In this document: positions 1 through 9,137 of the stretch, piece after piece | Position numbering within the stretch: position 1 is the first letter of the stretch | How the letters are laid out: the number at the start of each line of letters is the position of its first letter | DNA from: Desertimonas sp963732335 | GTDB lineage: Bacteria > Actinomycetota > Acidimicrobiia > Acidimicrobiales > Ilumatobacteraceae | Reading direction: 5' to 3' | Length of the DNA: 64,000 bases | NCBI GenBank assembly: GCA_963732335.1 | Contig: CAVSZO010000052.1 | Location: forward strand, 155,282 to 219,281 | Made by a program: the position numbers and the translations under genes | The notes under the pieces: model-generated | Seen by the model: only the letters and a program-made list of their open reading frames with translations | The model's database searches: none | What the model was told of the DNA's origin: nothing

Positions 1-1
1 G

Positions 2-673
2 CTCGGCGGCATGTTCGCCCTCTACGAGGGCTTCTCCAAGCTGCGCCACCCGCACGAGGTCGAGAACCTCGGCGTGGCGATCGGCATCCTCGTGTTCGCC
101 ATCTGCCTCGAGACGTTCTCGCTGCGCACGGCCTACCGCGAGGCGAAGACGCACAAGGACCCGGACCAGTCGTGGTGGCAGTACATCCGCACCGAGAAGT
201 CGCCTGAGCTGCCAGTCGTGCTGCTCGAGGACATCGGCGCCGAGATCGGTCTGTTCATGGCCCTCGTCGGCGTGCTCCTCGCCCACTTCACCGACGAGCC
301 TCGCTGGGACGCCCTCGGGTCGATCGCCATCGGCGCCCTCCTCGTGGTCATCGCCATCACCCTCGCCATCGAGATGAAGGGCCTCCTCGTCGGCGAGTCG
401 GCATCCCCCGAGAACGTCGACGAGATCACCGCCGCGCTGACGGGGACACAACACGTGCGCAGCGTGATCCACATGAAGACCCAGCACATCGGCCCCGACG
501 AGTTGATCGTCGCCGCCAAGGTGGAGTTCGATCCGACGATCTCGATGGCCGAACTGGCCGGCTCGATCAACGCCGCCGAGCGGGCCCTCCGCGACGCCGT
601 GCCGATCGCCAAGCTCGTCTACCTCGAGCCGGACATCCGCCACGAAACGGTCGACGCCGCACCTCACCAGTGA
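2..673 (+). CDS. Cation diffusion facilitator family transporter, C-terminal part
   Basis: The open frame runs in from the left edge, so the N-terminus lies outside the window. The visible part has membrane segments (VAIGILVFAICLETF, LFMALVGVLLAHF, ALGSIAIGALLVVIAITLAIE) followed by a soluble C-terminal domain of about 90 residues, the usual order in CDF divalent-metal exporters. The acidic pair in LEDIGAEIG lies where the family carries metal ligands. The overall look is closest to the SLC30A9-like branch; the metal cannot be read from the sequence. It ends about 30 bases before the TPP riboswitch and is probably a separate unit. Confidence 0.8.
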   Translation, partial: LGGMFALYEGFSKLRHPHEVENLGVAIGILVFAICLETFSLRTAYREAKTHKDPDQSWWQYIRTEKSPELPVVLLEDIGAEIGLFMALVGVLLAHFTDEPRWDALGSIAIGALLVVIAITLAIEMKGLLVGESASPENVDEITAALTGTQHVRSVIHMKTQHIGPDELIVAAKVEFDPTISMAELAGSINAAERALRDAVPIAKLVYLEPDIRHETVDAAPHQ

Positions 674-704
674 GGCCTGTGGCGGAGTAGCCTCGAGCTG
701 ACAC

Positions 705-795
705 CTGCGGGGAGCTCACGGGATCAGTGGGCTGAGAGGGTGGCTGCCGCCGCCGACCCGAGAACCTGATCCGGGTAATGCCGGCGGAGGAAGCT
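705..795 (+). promoter_or_regulatory. TPP riboswitch (THI element)
   Basis: The conserved TPP aptamer blocks are all present in order: GCGGGGAGC near 708, GGCTGAGAGGG at about 729-739, GACCCGAGAACCTGATC near 755-771, and CGGGTAATGCCGGCGGAGGAAG ending near 793. The GGAGGAAG at the 3' end of the aptamer is also the ribosome binding site of the ATG at 797. Ligand binding could therefore hide the ribosome binding site, which would be translational control. The genes downstream are thiamine pyrophosphokinase and a ThiBPQ-type transporter, which fits. Confidence 0.95.
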
Positions 796-796
796 G

Positions 797-1461
797 ATGG
801 TCGAAGCTGTAGGCGGCACCGTAGCGGTGGCCACCGGCGGCGCGCCGTTCGAACCCGTCGCCGTGCGAGCCGTAGCCGGCGCCGACCGCATCGTCGCCGC
901 CGACGGCGGCCTCGACCACGCCCGCGCCGCCGGGCTCGTTCCCGACGTGCTGGTCGGCGACCTCGATTCCGTGTCGCCGGCCGGCCTCGACTGGGCGAGG
1001 GCGAACATCCCGGTCGAGCGCCACCCGGCCGACAAGGCGGCGACGGACACCGAACTGGCCCTGGCGTGGGCCGCGGCGATGCGCCCGCAACGCGTCCTCC
1101 TCATCGCCGGCCGTGGCGACCGCCTCGACCACGCCATCGCCGCCCTCGGTGCCCTCGGGGCCGACACGTTGGCAGACGTCCCGAGTCGTCGAAGGCTGGT
1201 GGGGCGCCGACCACGTGCTCGATCGCCCGCCCCGGGCGACCGGTGGAGGTGACGGAACCGCCCGGCACGACGTTCTCCCTGCTCGCCCTGCACGGCCCGT
1301 GCCACGGGGTGACGATCACCGGCTCGCGCTGGCCGCTGACCGAAGCCGACCTCGCCCCGATGGTCGGCCTCGGCGTGTCCAACGAGGTGCTCGATCCACC
1401 GTGCCGTGTCGACGTCGCCGACGGCGTCGTCACCGTGATCATCCCAGGAGCCCAACCATGA
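797..1461 (+). CDS. Thiamine pyrophosphokinase (frame broken twice)
   Basis: It would make TPP from thiamine and ATP, directly under a TPP riboswitch. Family motifs are readable: ADGGLDHA, VGDLDSVS, HPADKAATDTELAL and AGRGDRLDHAI, which correspond to the substrate and metal-binding aspartates of the TPK fold. The coding frame shifts near 1185 (next frame reads VVEGWWGADHVL) and near 1225 (next frame reads RPGRPVEVTEPPG), after which the C-terminal beta domain runs to the stop. Its stop overlaps the ATG of the next gene at 1458. The two breaks are probably single-base errors, since all three pieces are conserved in the family. Confidence 0.85.
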
Positions 1462-2506
1462 AGCCACTGCTGCTCGCTGTCGCCCTCGCCCCACTCGGCA
1501 CTCGCCGGCCTAGCCCGCCGACAGCGAACCACGCGACGTCACGCTCGTCGTCTACGACTCGTTCCCGGACGAGGGCACGCCACGTCGACGCTCTGCGCCG
1601 CTTCACCGACGAGACCGGCATCGACGTCGAACTGCTCGTCGCCGGCGACACCGGCACGATGGTCGCCAAGGCGGTGCTCACCGCCGGCAACCCGGAAGGC
1701 GACGTGATGTGGGGCGTCGACAACACCTACCTGTCGCGCGTCGTCGACGAGGGCGTGTTCGAGCCGTACGAGGCCAGCGGCCTCGACAGCATCGCCGACG
1801 AGCTCACGGACCTCGTACCCGAGCACGAGGCGACCCCGGTCGACTTCGGAGACGTCTGCGTCAACTACGACATCGCCTGGTTCGACGAGCAGGGCGTCGA
1901 GCCGCCTCGCGACCTCGAGGCGCTGACGGCGCCCGAGTACGCCGACCTGCTCGTCGTGCAAGAACCCGGCGTCCTCGTCACCCGGCTTGGCGTTCCTGAT
2001 GGCGACGGTGGCCGAGTTCGGCGACGACGGCTGGGTCGAGTACTGGGAGCGTCTCGTCGACAACGGCGTCGAAGTCGTCGACGGCTGGACGGAGGCCTAC
2101 TACGAGCGCTTCAGCGGAGCTGGCGACGGGCCCAAGCCGCTCGTCGTCAGCTACGGCAGCAGTCCCCCGGCCGAGGTCCTGTTCGCCGACCCGCCGATCG
2201 ACGAAGCGCCGACCGCGGTGGCTGTCGACACGTGCTTCCGCCAGGTCGAGTTCGCCGGTGTGCTGCGCGGCACCGACGCCCCGGACGAGGCGCGCCGTCT
2301 CGTCGACTTCCTCATCAGCGAGGAGTTCCAGTCGGAGATCGCCCTCAACCTGTTCGTCTACCCGGCGACCACGGACGTCGAGCTGCCGCCCGAGTTCACC
2401 GACTACTCCGTCGTCGCCGACGATCCCTACACGCTCGACCCGGCGACGATCGACGAGAACCGCGACGACTGGATCGAAACCTGGACCGAACACCGTGCTC
2501 CGGTGA
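1458..2506 (+). CDS. thiB: Thiamine ABC transporter substrate-binding protein, ThiB-like (frameshifted)
   Basis: This is a periplasmic-type binding protein of the ThiB/AfuA group. ATG 1458 begins a hydrophobic leader (MKPLLLAVALA). The mature part reads EPRDVTLVVYDSFPDEG in one frame, then DETGIDVELLVAGDTGTMVAKAVLTAG and GDVMWGVDNTYLSR in a second, then after about 1980 WVEYWERLVDNGVEVVDGW in a third. At least three single-base breaks are needed. Without a last break the frame stops at 2583, overlapping thiP. With an extra base near 2490 it ends TETVLR at 2506, which looks more like the family. The TPP riboswitch and permease/ATPase neighbours make thiamine or a precursor the likely ligand. 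Confidence 0.8.
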
Positions 2507-2579
2507 TGACCAGTTCAACGCTTGTGTGCCCTGAGAAGACCGAATTTGGTCGTCTCGGGGTACATGGACGGGTCGTCCG

Positions 2580-4184
2580 GTGAACCGGCTGCCCCGGTGG
2601 TTGGTGCCGGCGCTCGCCGCCGTGCCGGCGGTCGTCCTCGCCGTGTTCTACGCCTGGCCGCTTGTCACGGTGCTCGGGCGCGGGCTCAGCCGGTCGGCGC
2701 TCGCCGAGACGCTCGGCGACTCCGTCACCTGGGAGGTCGTGTGGTTCACGCTGTGGCAGGCGCTGGTCTCGACGGCGCTGACCGTCGTCGTCGGGCTGGC
2801 CCCCGCCTACGTGATCGCCCGCTTCGACTTCCCCGGCCGGCGCCTCCTCGACAGCGCCCTCGTCGCCGTGTTCGTGCTGCCGACCGTCGTGGTGGGTGCC
2901 GCCGTGCTGGCGGTCCTGCCGCCGTCGATCGAGCGCGGCGTCGTGGCGATCATCGTCGCCCACGTGCTGTTCAACCTGGCGGTCGTCGTGCGCACCGTCG
3001 GCGCCGTCCTGTCGACGTTGCCCCGCGACCGAGAGGCGGCCGCGGCGACGCTCGGGGCATCGCCTGGCCGCGTGTTCCGGGAGATCACCCTGCCGGCGAT
3101 CCTCCCGGCGATCGGAGCGGCTGCGGCCATCGTCTTCGTGTTCACGTTCACGTCGTTCGGCGTCGTCCGCATCCTCGGCGACGTCCGCAACTCGACGATC
3201 GAGGTGGAGATCTGGCGCCAGGCGACCCGCTTCGGCGACATCGGGTCGGCGGCGACGCTGACGGTCGTGCAGCTCGCCGCCATCGCCGTGCTCGTCGGCG
3301 TCTCCGCGAGACTGCAACGGCGGCGCAGCCGGCCTCTCGGGCTCACCGTCGGCCACCAGCGCCGGGCACCGCAGCGGGGCCGGCAACGCCGACTCGTCGC
3401 CCTCACCGCCGTGGCGACGTCGATCGTCATCGCCGTGCCGATGGTGGCGCTCGTCGAGCGCTCGCTGCGCACACGCGACGGCTACTCGTTGAGCGCCTGG
3501 CGCAACCTGGGCAGCGCCGAGGTGCGGCCGGGCATCGAGATCGGCATCGACCCGTTCGCCTCGCTGCTGACCTCGTTGCGCGTCATGCTCGTCGCCGTCG
3601 TGTTCGCCGTCGTCGTCGGCGCGCTGGCCGCGCTGGCGATCGCCGCCGCCAGTGCCGGCGGCAGGATGCTCGACACGGCGCTGATGCTGCCGATCGCCAC
3701 GTCGGCGGTGACGATCGGCTTCGGGATCCTCATCACGTTCGACGAGGACCCGTTCGACTGGCGGGGGTCGTGGTGGATCGTCCCGGTCGGCCACGCTCTC
3801 GTGGCGATCCCGTTCGTCGTCCGCACCGTGCTCCCCGTGCTCCGGGGCGTCGAGGCACGGCGGTTGGAGGCAGCGGCGACGCTCGGCGCGTCACCGCTCC
3901 GAGCCTGGCGTTCGGTCGTCCTCCCCCATCTGCGCCGGCCGCTCGTCGTCGGCGCCGGGCTCGCCGCGGCGATCTCTCTCGGCGAGTTCGGGGCGACGAG
4001 CTTCCTGTCGCGCAGCGGGCAGGAGACGATGCCGATCGCCATCGAGCGGTTGCTCGGCCGCACCGGCACGCTGCTGCAGGGTCAGGGCTACGCCCTCGCC
4101 GTGATCCTCGCCGCGGCAACGATCGCCGTGGTTCTCGTCCTCGATCTCGCGCACGCCGCGGCGACCGGCGGCGACCCGTCGTGA
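2580..4184 (+). CDS. thiP: Thiamine ABC transporter permease, ThiP-like
   Basis: This intact 534-aa inner membrane protein is a duplicated permease of the ThiP/FbpB type with about 12 hydrophobic segments. Each half carries an EAA loop for ATPase docking: EAAATLGASPGRVFREITLP near residue 155 and EAAATLGASPLRAWRSVVLP near residue 430. The start is GTG 2580, which overlaps the TGA at 2581. Its own stop overlaps the GTG of the ATPase gene at 4181, so the operon is translationally coupled. It is one of the few long genes here with no frame break. Confidence 0.9.
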   Translation: MNRLPRWLVPALAAVPAVVLAVFYAWPLVTVLGRGLSRSALAETLGDSVTWEVVWFTLWQALVSTALTVVVGLAPAYVIARFDFPGRRLLDSALVAVFVLPTVVVGAAVLAVLPPSIERGVVAIIVAHVLFNLAVVVRTVGAVLSTLPRDREAAAATLGASPGRVFREITLPAILPAIGAAAAIVFVFTFTSFGVVRILGDVRNSTIEVEIWRQATRFGDIGSAATLTVVQLAAIAVLVGVSARLQRRRSRPLGLTVGHQRRAPQRGRQRRLVALTAVATSIVIAVPMVALVERSLRTRDGYSLSAWRNLGSAEVRPGIEIGIDPFASLLTSLRVMLVAVVFAVVVGALAALAIAAASAGGRMLDTALMLPIATSAVTIGFGILITFDEDPFDWRGSWWIVPVGHALVAIPFVVRTVLPVLRGVEARRLEAAATLGASPLRAWRSVVLPHLRRPLVVGAGLAAAISLGEFGATSFLSRSGQETMPIAIERLLGRTGTLLQGQGYALAVILAAATIAVVLVLDLAHAAATGGDPS

Positions 4185-4829
4185 GCGAGCTCGTCGTCGA
4201 CGACATCGTCGTGGCCTTCGACGGCCGCACGGTGCTCGATCGTGCCCAGCTCGCCGTCGCCGCCGGTGAGATCGTCGCGCTGCTCGGACCGTCCGGCAGC
4301 GGCAAGTCGACGTTGCTGCGAGTGATCGCCGGCCTCGTCACCCCCGACAACGGCAGTGTCCGGATCGGAGGAGCCGACATGACTCGAGTGCCGACGCATC
4401 GCCGCGGCGTCGGGATGGTCTTCCAGGACGAGCAGCTGTTCGAGCATCTCGACGTCGCCGGCAACGTCGAGTTCGGTCTGCGCATGCGCGGTGAGGCCCA
4501 GGACGCGCGCCAGCGGCGCATCACCGAGCTGCTCCGCCTCGTCGGTCTCGTCGGGTTCGAGCGGCGGAGCGTCCGGCAGCTCAGCGGAGGCGAGGCGAAG
4601 CGAGTCGCGCTGGCCCGCTCGCTGGCTCCGTCACCGAGCGTGTTGCTCCTCGACGAGCCGCTGACCGGACTCGACCGCGTGCTGCACGACCGGCTTCTCG
4701 ACGACCTCGCGGCGATCCTGCGCGCCGAGCGCACGACCTCGCTGCTCGTCACCCACGACCAGGACGAAGCGCAGAGCGATCGCCGACCGTGTCGTGACGG
4801 TCGCCGAGCTGGTAGGCAACCGAGCATGA
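4181..4829 (+). CDS. thiQ: Thiamine ABC transporter ATP-binding protein, ThiQ-like (one frameshift)
   Basis: It is a short ABC ATPase with Walker A GPSGSGKSTLL, Q-loop VFQDEQLF, signature LSGGEAKRVALARSLA, Walker B VLLLDEPLTGLD and switch histidine VTHDQDEA. After DEA an extra base near 4769 throws the frame, which then runs without a stop into the next gene and mimics an ATPase-acetyltransferase fusion. In the correct frame the protein ends IADRVVTVAELVGNRA at 4829. That stop overlaps the next start in an ATGA, which supports a separate gene. It would energise the ThiP-like permease. Confidence 0.88.
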
Positions 4830-5266
4830 ACGTCGAGGAGGTGAGGGTCGAGGAGCTCTACGAGCTGCGCATGGAGGTGTTGCGTCGCGACACGCCGAGC
4901 AACAACGTCCACTTTGCTCAGGACGGTGATCCGGAAACCCGCCATCTCGCCGTGCGCGACGAGTCGGGCACCGTCATCGCCGCCTCCACGTGGTCGCCAT
5001 CCCCGTTCCCCGACCGCCCCGACGATCCGGCGATCCAGGTCCGCGGGATGGCCGTCACCGCCGACCACCGGGGACGCGGCCTCGGGGCGGCGATGATCGC
5101 CGCCGGGCTCGAGGACGCCCGTCGCCGAGGTGCGGTCCTGGTGTGGGCCAACGCCCGCGACTCGGCGCTCGATTTCTACGTCGCCAACGGCTTCGAGGTG
5201 GTCGGTGACGGGTTCCGCACCGTCGACACCGACCTACCCCACCACCGCATCATCCAGCAGCTGTGA
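4826..5266 (+). CDS. GNAT family N-acetyltransferase
   Basis: This intact 146-aa protein has the GNAT core: the strand VRGMAVTADHRGRGLGAAMIAAGLEDA contains the acetyl-CoA pyrophosphate loop (R-G-x-G-x-G/A form, here HRGRGLGAA). It is followed by AVLVWANARDSALDFYVANGFEVVGDGF, the usual C-terminal N-A-R-x-x-A-x-x-F-Y-x-x-x-G-F block. The ATG overlaps the thiQ stop. The acceptor cannot be read. It may be carried along by the thiamine operon without any role in it. Confidence 0.85.
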   Translation: MNVEEVRVEELYELRMEVLRRDTPSNNVHFAQDGDPETRHLAVRDESGTVIAASTWSPSPFPDRPDDPAIQVRGMAVTADHRGRGLGAAMIAAGLEDARRRGAVLVWANARDSALDFYVANGFEVVGDGFRTVDTDLPHHRIIQQL

Positions 5267-5341
5267 CGCACTTCCGCTCGGCCAGGGTCGTGACGCCCAG
5301 GTGGGGTGACAGCCATCCCGACGACTACGACAGGAGCCACG

Positions 5342-5644
5342 ATGATCTCGGCCGACTGGTACTTCGCCCAGGCGGACTTCCTCAGGGGACGCGCCGACGC
5401 CTGCCTGCAGCTCGCCAACCAACTCGACGGCGCCACCCTGTTCGACCTGCACAGTTACTCCGGCGAAGCCACGTGGCAGTGCCCAGCAGCGATCGAGTTC
5501 GACGAGCAGCTGTCCGTCCACTGCACCCGATTGCAAGACGCCATCGACCGGCTCCGATCGAACGCCTTGGGACTGAGCGGAGACGCCGACGACCTCGAAC
5601 GCCAGGGCGCCTACGTGGTGGCCCAGGAACGAGAGCGGCGCTAG
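5342..5644 (+). CDS. WXG100-like small helical protein
   Basis: ATG 5342 is chosen over the in-frame ATG 36 bases upstream because CAGGAGCC lies at ribosome-binding distance. The 100-aa product is nearly all helix. It has a central turn reading TWQCPAAIEFDEQL, which matches the W-x-G/C-P-A-A-x-x-F-x-x-x-L pattern of many actinobacterial WXG100 proteins, followed by a second amphipathic helix (LQDAIDRLRSNALGLSGDADDLERQ). Such proteins are substrates of ESX/type VII secretion, but no ESX gene is seen nearby. Its stop overlaps the stop of the convergent gene. The assignment is by pattern only. Confidence 0.5.
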   Translation: MISADWYFAQADFLRGRADACLQLANQLDGATLFDLHSYSGEATWQCPAAIEFDEQLSVHCTRLQDAIDRLRSNALGLSGDADDLERQGAYVVAQERERR

Positions 5645-6304
5645 AAGACACCGGCCGGGGCGAGGCCCTCGATGTCTGCCCGGCCGAGCAGCCAGCACAG
5701 GCGCGGCAAGGGTTCAGCGCGGCGTGCCGCCTCGGGCAGGCCCGACACCCCCATCGGCTTGCGGGCGTTGTACAGCATCTCCATCCGGCGCAGTTCCTCG
5801 CGGACGTAGTCGGACGGCCAGTCCTCCGGTGTGAACCCGTCGTCGCCGAGGTCGGCATGATGGACCACGACCTCGCGCAAGCGGCGGAACGGCAGATCGG
5901 CGTGCGGTACGGCCTCGCCCTGCGAGCTCGTCATCGCCAGGTCCCACCGGTCCTGAGCGGCGAACACCTCGTCCAACCGCGTCGCCGACGATTGGACGTC
6001 GGCGACGAGGGCGTCCCAGTCGCGAGTGGCCCCGGCCTCGATGTGCGGCGTTGCGGCCGGCGACCCCTCCCTCGTACTGGGTCACGACCTCGCCCTGCCG
6101 GGCTGCCTCGAGGACCCGCACGAAGCTGTCGGCATTGCGAGCGATGTGCGTGAGGACGTGCCCGCGCGTCCAGCCCGGGAGCAGGCTGGGCAACGACGGG
6201 CTGGCGCCCGGTCCGCCCGTCATCGCGGCGAGGTGATCGTTGAGCGCGGCATGGGCTTCGCCCACACGGTCGATGTCGCGCTGACGATCGCCGTCGTCCA
6301 TCAC
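5641..6304 (-). CDS. DinB-like maleylpyruvate isomerase family protein (frameshifted)
   Basis: The N-terminal part (LNDHLAAMTGG, LLPGWTRGHVLTHIARNADSFVRVLEAA) has the PGW-x-x-x-x-x-x-H-x-x-x-N metal-binding helix of the mycothiol-dependent maleylpyruvate isomerase/DinB_2 group. A break near 6040 leads to HIEAGATRDWDALVADVQ, and a second to MDEVFAAQDRWDLAM, followed by REVVVHHADLG and a conserved tail. Members act on small molecules using mycothiol, a thiol of actinobacteria, so the gene supports the taxonomic guess. Its start overlaps the VOC gene stop in an ATGA at 6301-6304, so the two are probably cotranscribed. Confidence 0.75.
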
Positions 6305-6636
6305 TCCGCCCAGACGCCGAGCTCGTTGCCGGCTGGGTCACGGAAGTGGAAGCGGCGCCCGCCGGGGAACTCGAAGATCGGGGCGGTGATCACGCCACCA
6401 TTCGCCTCGACGCGGGCCAATGCCCCCTCGAGGTCGTCGGCCTTGAGGATGACGAGCGGCATGGGAGTCGCCGTCATGTTCGCCGAGACGAACCCGCCGT
6501 CGAGTCCGGCATCTCCGATGGCCGTGTAGTCCGGCCCGTAGTCGGTGAAGCTCCAGCCGAAGGCGGCCTCGTAGAAGGTCTTCGTCGCCATCAGGTCGCC
6601 ACCCGGCAGCTCGACGTAGTCGATGGGTTCAGGCAT
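6301..6636 (-). CDS. VOC family protein (glyoxalase/bleomycin resistance fold)
   Basis: This intact 111-aa protein is a single VOC module. It starts MPEPIDYVELPGGDLMATKTFYE, has a central WSFTDYGPDYTAIGDAGLDGGF, and ends ITAPIFEFPGGRRFHFRDPAGNELGVWAE, the conserved F-x-D-P-x-G-N-x-x-x-x-W ending of this fold. The metal ligands and substrate are not clear from the sequence. It forms a two-gene unit with the isomerase-like gene downstream. Confidence 0.85.
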   Translation of the reverse strand: MPEPIDYVELPGGDLMATKTFYEAAFGWSFTDYGPDYTAIGDAGLDGGFVSANMTATPMPLVILKADDLEGALARVEANGGVITAPIFEFPGGRRFHFRDPAGNELGVWAE

Positions 6637-6689
6637 GCGTCGATGATGTCACGTCGCCGTGCCGGCGGATACGTGGCAACCTTGAGCCC

Positions 6690-7724
6690 ATGCAACTGGG
6701 GATGATCGGCCTCGGCCGGATGGGGTCCAACATGGTCCTCCGGCTGATGCGTGCCGGCCACGAGTGCGTCGGCTTCGACGTGTCACCGGAAGCGGTCGCC
6801 ACGATGACGGGCGACGGGATGACCGGTAGCTCGTCGCTCGAGGAGTTCGTCGACGCCCTCGCCGCGCCACGCCACGTGTGGATGATGGTGCCGGCGGCGT
6901 TCGTCGACGAGACCGTCGACAAGCTCGCTCCGCTGCTGGAGCGCGGCGACACGATCATCGACGGCGGCAACTCCTGGTATCGCGACGACATCGACCGCGC
7001 CGGGCCACTCGCCCGCGACCGCGGGATCGACTACGTCGACGTCGGTGTGAGCGGCGGCGTCCACGGCCTCGAACGCGGCTACTGCCTGATGGTCGGCGGT
7101 GCGGCCACGGCGGTCGACCGCCTGGCGCCGATCTTCGACTCGCTCGCCCCTGGAGTCGAGGCTGCCGAGCGCACACCGACTCGCGCTGCGGCCGACGATT
7201 CGCCGTCGAGCGTCGAGCACGGGTGGCTGCACTGCGGCCCCAACGGCGCCGGGCACTTCGTCAAGATGGTCCACAACGGCATCGAGTACGGCTTGATGGC
7301 CGCCTACGCCGAGGGGCTCAACGTCCTCGCCAAGGCCAACATCGGCGCCGAGGACCACATCGAGGACGCCGAGACAGCGCCCCTGCCGCAGCCCCAGTAC
7401 TACCGCTACGACTTCGACCTCGCCGCCATCACGGAGGTCTGGCGCCGCGGCAGCGTCGTCGCCAGCTGGCTGCTCGACCTCACCGCTGAAGCGCTGGCCG
7501 CCGACCCCGAGCTCGACGCCTTCGAAGGGAGCGTGTCGGACTCCGGTGAGGGACGCTGGACCGTCAACGCGGCGATCGACGAGGGCGTCCCGGTCCCGGT
7601 GCTGGCGACGTCGTTGTTCCAACGATTCAGCTCGCGCGGACGTTCCGATGTCGCCGACAAGGTGCTCTCGGCAATGCGCGCCGGGTTCGGCGGACACGTC
7701 GAGCGTCAGGAGACCACACGATGA
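6690..7724 (+). CDS. gnd: 6-phosphogluconate dehydrogenase, decarboxylating (GntZ type)
   Basis: It oxidises 6-phosphogluconate to ribulose 5-phosphate and CO2. The intact 344-aa protein starts with the Rossmann motif GMIGLGRMGSNM. It then has IDGGNSWYRDD, the substrate loop DVGVSGGVHGLERGYCLMVGG, and the catalytic lysine/asparagine helix GHFVKMVHNGIEYGLM. At about 340 residues it is the short GntZ/YqeC form, often NAD-preferring, rather than the 470-aa form. Its TGA overlaps the ATG of zwf, so the two pentose-phosphate enzymes are coupled. Confidence 0.93.
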   Translation: MQLGMIGLGRMGSNMVLRLMRAGHECVGFDVSPEAVATMTGDGMTGSSSLEEFVDALAAPRHVWMMVPAAFVDETVDKLAPLLERGDTIIDGGNSWYRDDIDRAGPLARDRGIDYVDVGVSGGVHGLERGYCLMVGGAATAVDRLAPIFDSLAPGVEAAERTPTRAAADDSPSSVEHGWLHCGPNGAGHFVKMVHNGIEYGLMAAYAEGLNVLAKANIGAEDHIEDAETAPLPQPQYYRYDFDLAAITEVWRRGSVVASWLLDLTAEALAADPELDAFEGSVSDSGEGRWTVNAAIDEGVPVPVLATSLFQRFSSRGRSDVADKVLSAMRAGFGGHVERQETTR

Positions 7725-9137
7725 GCGCCTCCCAGAGTGGCCGACTGCCACGCGCCGACGCCCTGGTGCTGTTCGGTGCCACCGGCGACCTCGCCAAGCG
7801 CAAGCTGTTCCCGGCCCTCTACCACATGGAGGACCGCGGCGAACTGAACCTGCCGATCGTCGGCGTCGCCCGCAGCGAATGGACCGACGACATCTTCCGC
7901 AAGGAGGCGACGTCGGCGATCGAGGCCGCCGTGCCGAAGGTCAAGAAGACCGTGATCAGACGCCTGCAGAAGCGGCTCGATCTGGTCCAGGGCGACTACT
8001 CCGACCCGACGACGTGGGCGGCGCTGACCGACGTGCTCGACAAGCACCGCTCGCGCACGGCGGTGTACTACATGGCGATTCCGCCGTCGATGTTCCCGAC
8101 CGTCGCCGAGTCACTGGCGTCGGTGGGGCTCAACGAACGCGGACGGATCGTCGTCGAGAAGCCCTTCGGGCGTGACCTCCATTCTGCCCACGAGCTCAAC
8201 GTCGTGCTGCACAAGGTGTTCCCCGAGCAGCACATCTTCCGCATCGACCACTACCTCGGCAAGGAGTCGGTCGAGGACCTCCTCGTGTTCCGCTTCTCCA
8301 ACACGTTGGTCGAACCGATCTGGAACCGCCGCTACGTGCGCAGCGTGCAGATCACGATGTCCGAGACGATAGGCGTCGAGAGCCGTGGCTCGTTCTACGA
8401 CTCCGTCGGAGCAATCCGCGACGTGTTCCAGAACCACCTGCTGCAGGTGGTCTCGCTGCTGGCGATGGAACCGCCCGTCGGCCACGAGGCCAGCTACCTG
8501 CAGGACGAGAAGGTCAAGGTGTTCGCCGCGACGAAAGCCCTCGACTGCTCCACGCTCGTCCGCGGCCAGTACGACGGCTACCGCGACGAGGCAGGCGTCG
8601 CGCCCGGCTCGACACGTCGAGACGTTCGTCGCCGCCAAGTTGGAGATCGACTCGTGGCGCTGGGCGGGCGTGCCGTGGTACGCCCGCGTCGGCAAGGGTC
8701 TGGCACAGTCGGAGACGGAGGCCGTCATCGAGTTGCAGTCCCCGCCACGTCTCCTGTTCGACGAGGCTGGCGGCCCGACGCCGGAGCGCAACCTGATCCG
8801 CCTACGCCTCGGCAGGAACGATGGGGTGACGTTCCAACTGCAGGCCAAGACGCCGGGGCCGCACCTCGACAGTCAGTCGATGAACGTGTCGGTCGACTTC
8901 GCCGCCGCCCTCGGCGACCGCCGTGAGGCCTACGAACGGCTGCTCGGCGACGCCATCGTCGGATCGCCCCGTCGCTTCGCCCGCGAGGACGCTGTCGAGC
9001 AGATGTGGCGGATCGTCGATCCGGCGCTGCAGCAGGAGAACTGCGGGCCGGTGTACCCGTACGCCGTGGGCAGCTGGGGACCGCAGGAAGCCGACCGCAT
9101 CCTCCCCGACGGCGACACGTGGTTCCCGCCGTCGTGA
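7721..9137 (+). CDS. zwf: Glucose-6-phosphate 1-dehydrogenase (one frameshift)
   Basis: The coenzyme motif FGATGDLAKRKLFPALY lies near residue 20 and the substrate/catalytic motif RIDHYLGKESVEDLL near residue 175. The frame is lost near 8607, after DGYRDEAGVAPGS. It resumes in the next frame with VETFVAAKLEIDSWRWAGVPWYARVGK and continues to VGSWGPQEADRILPDGDTWFPPS, the normal end of the family. The total length, about 470 residues, is as expected. It feeds 6-phosphogluconate production upstream of gnd, with which it overlaps; the stop overlaps the cobO start. Confidence 0.92.

Noticed and set aside
2427..3794. Long minus-strand open frame opposite thiP
   Set aside because: Its product is a low-complexity run of D, R, H and E, typical of the antisense of high-GC coding DNA. 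thiP on the other strand has all family motifs.
2522..5266. A 914-aa open frame that seems to fuse an ABC ATPase to an acetyltransferase
   Set aside because: The first 550 residues are antisense-like shadow of thiP, and the join arises from one extra base near 4769. In the right frame the ATPase stops at 4829, overlapping the separate acetyltransferase start.
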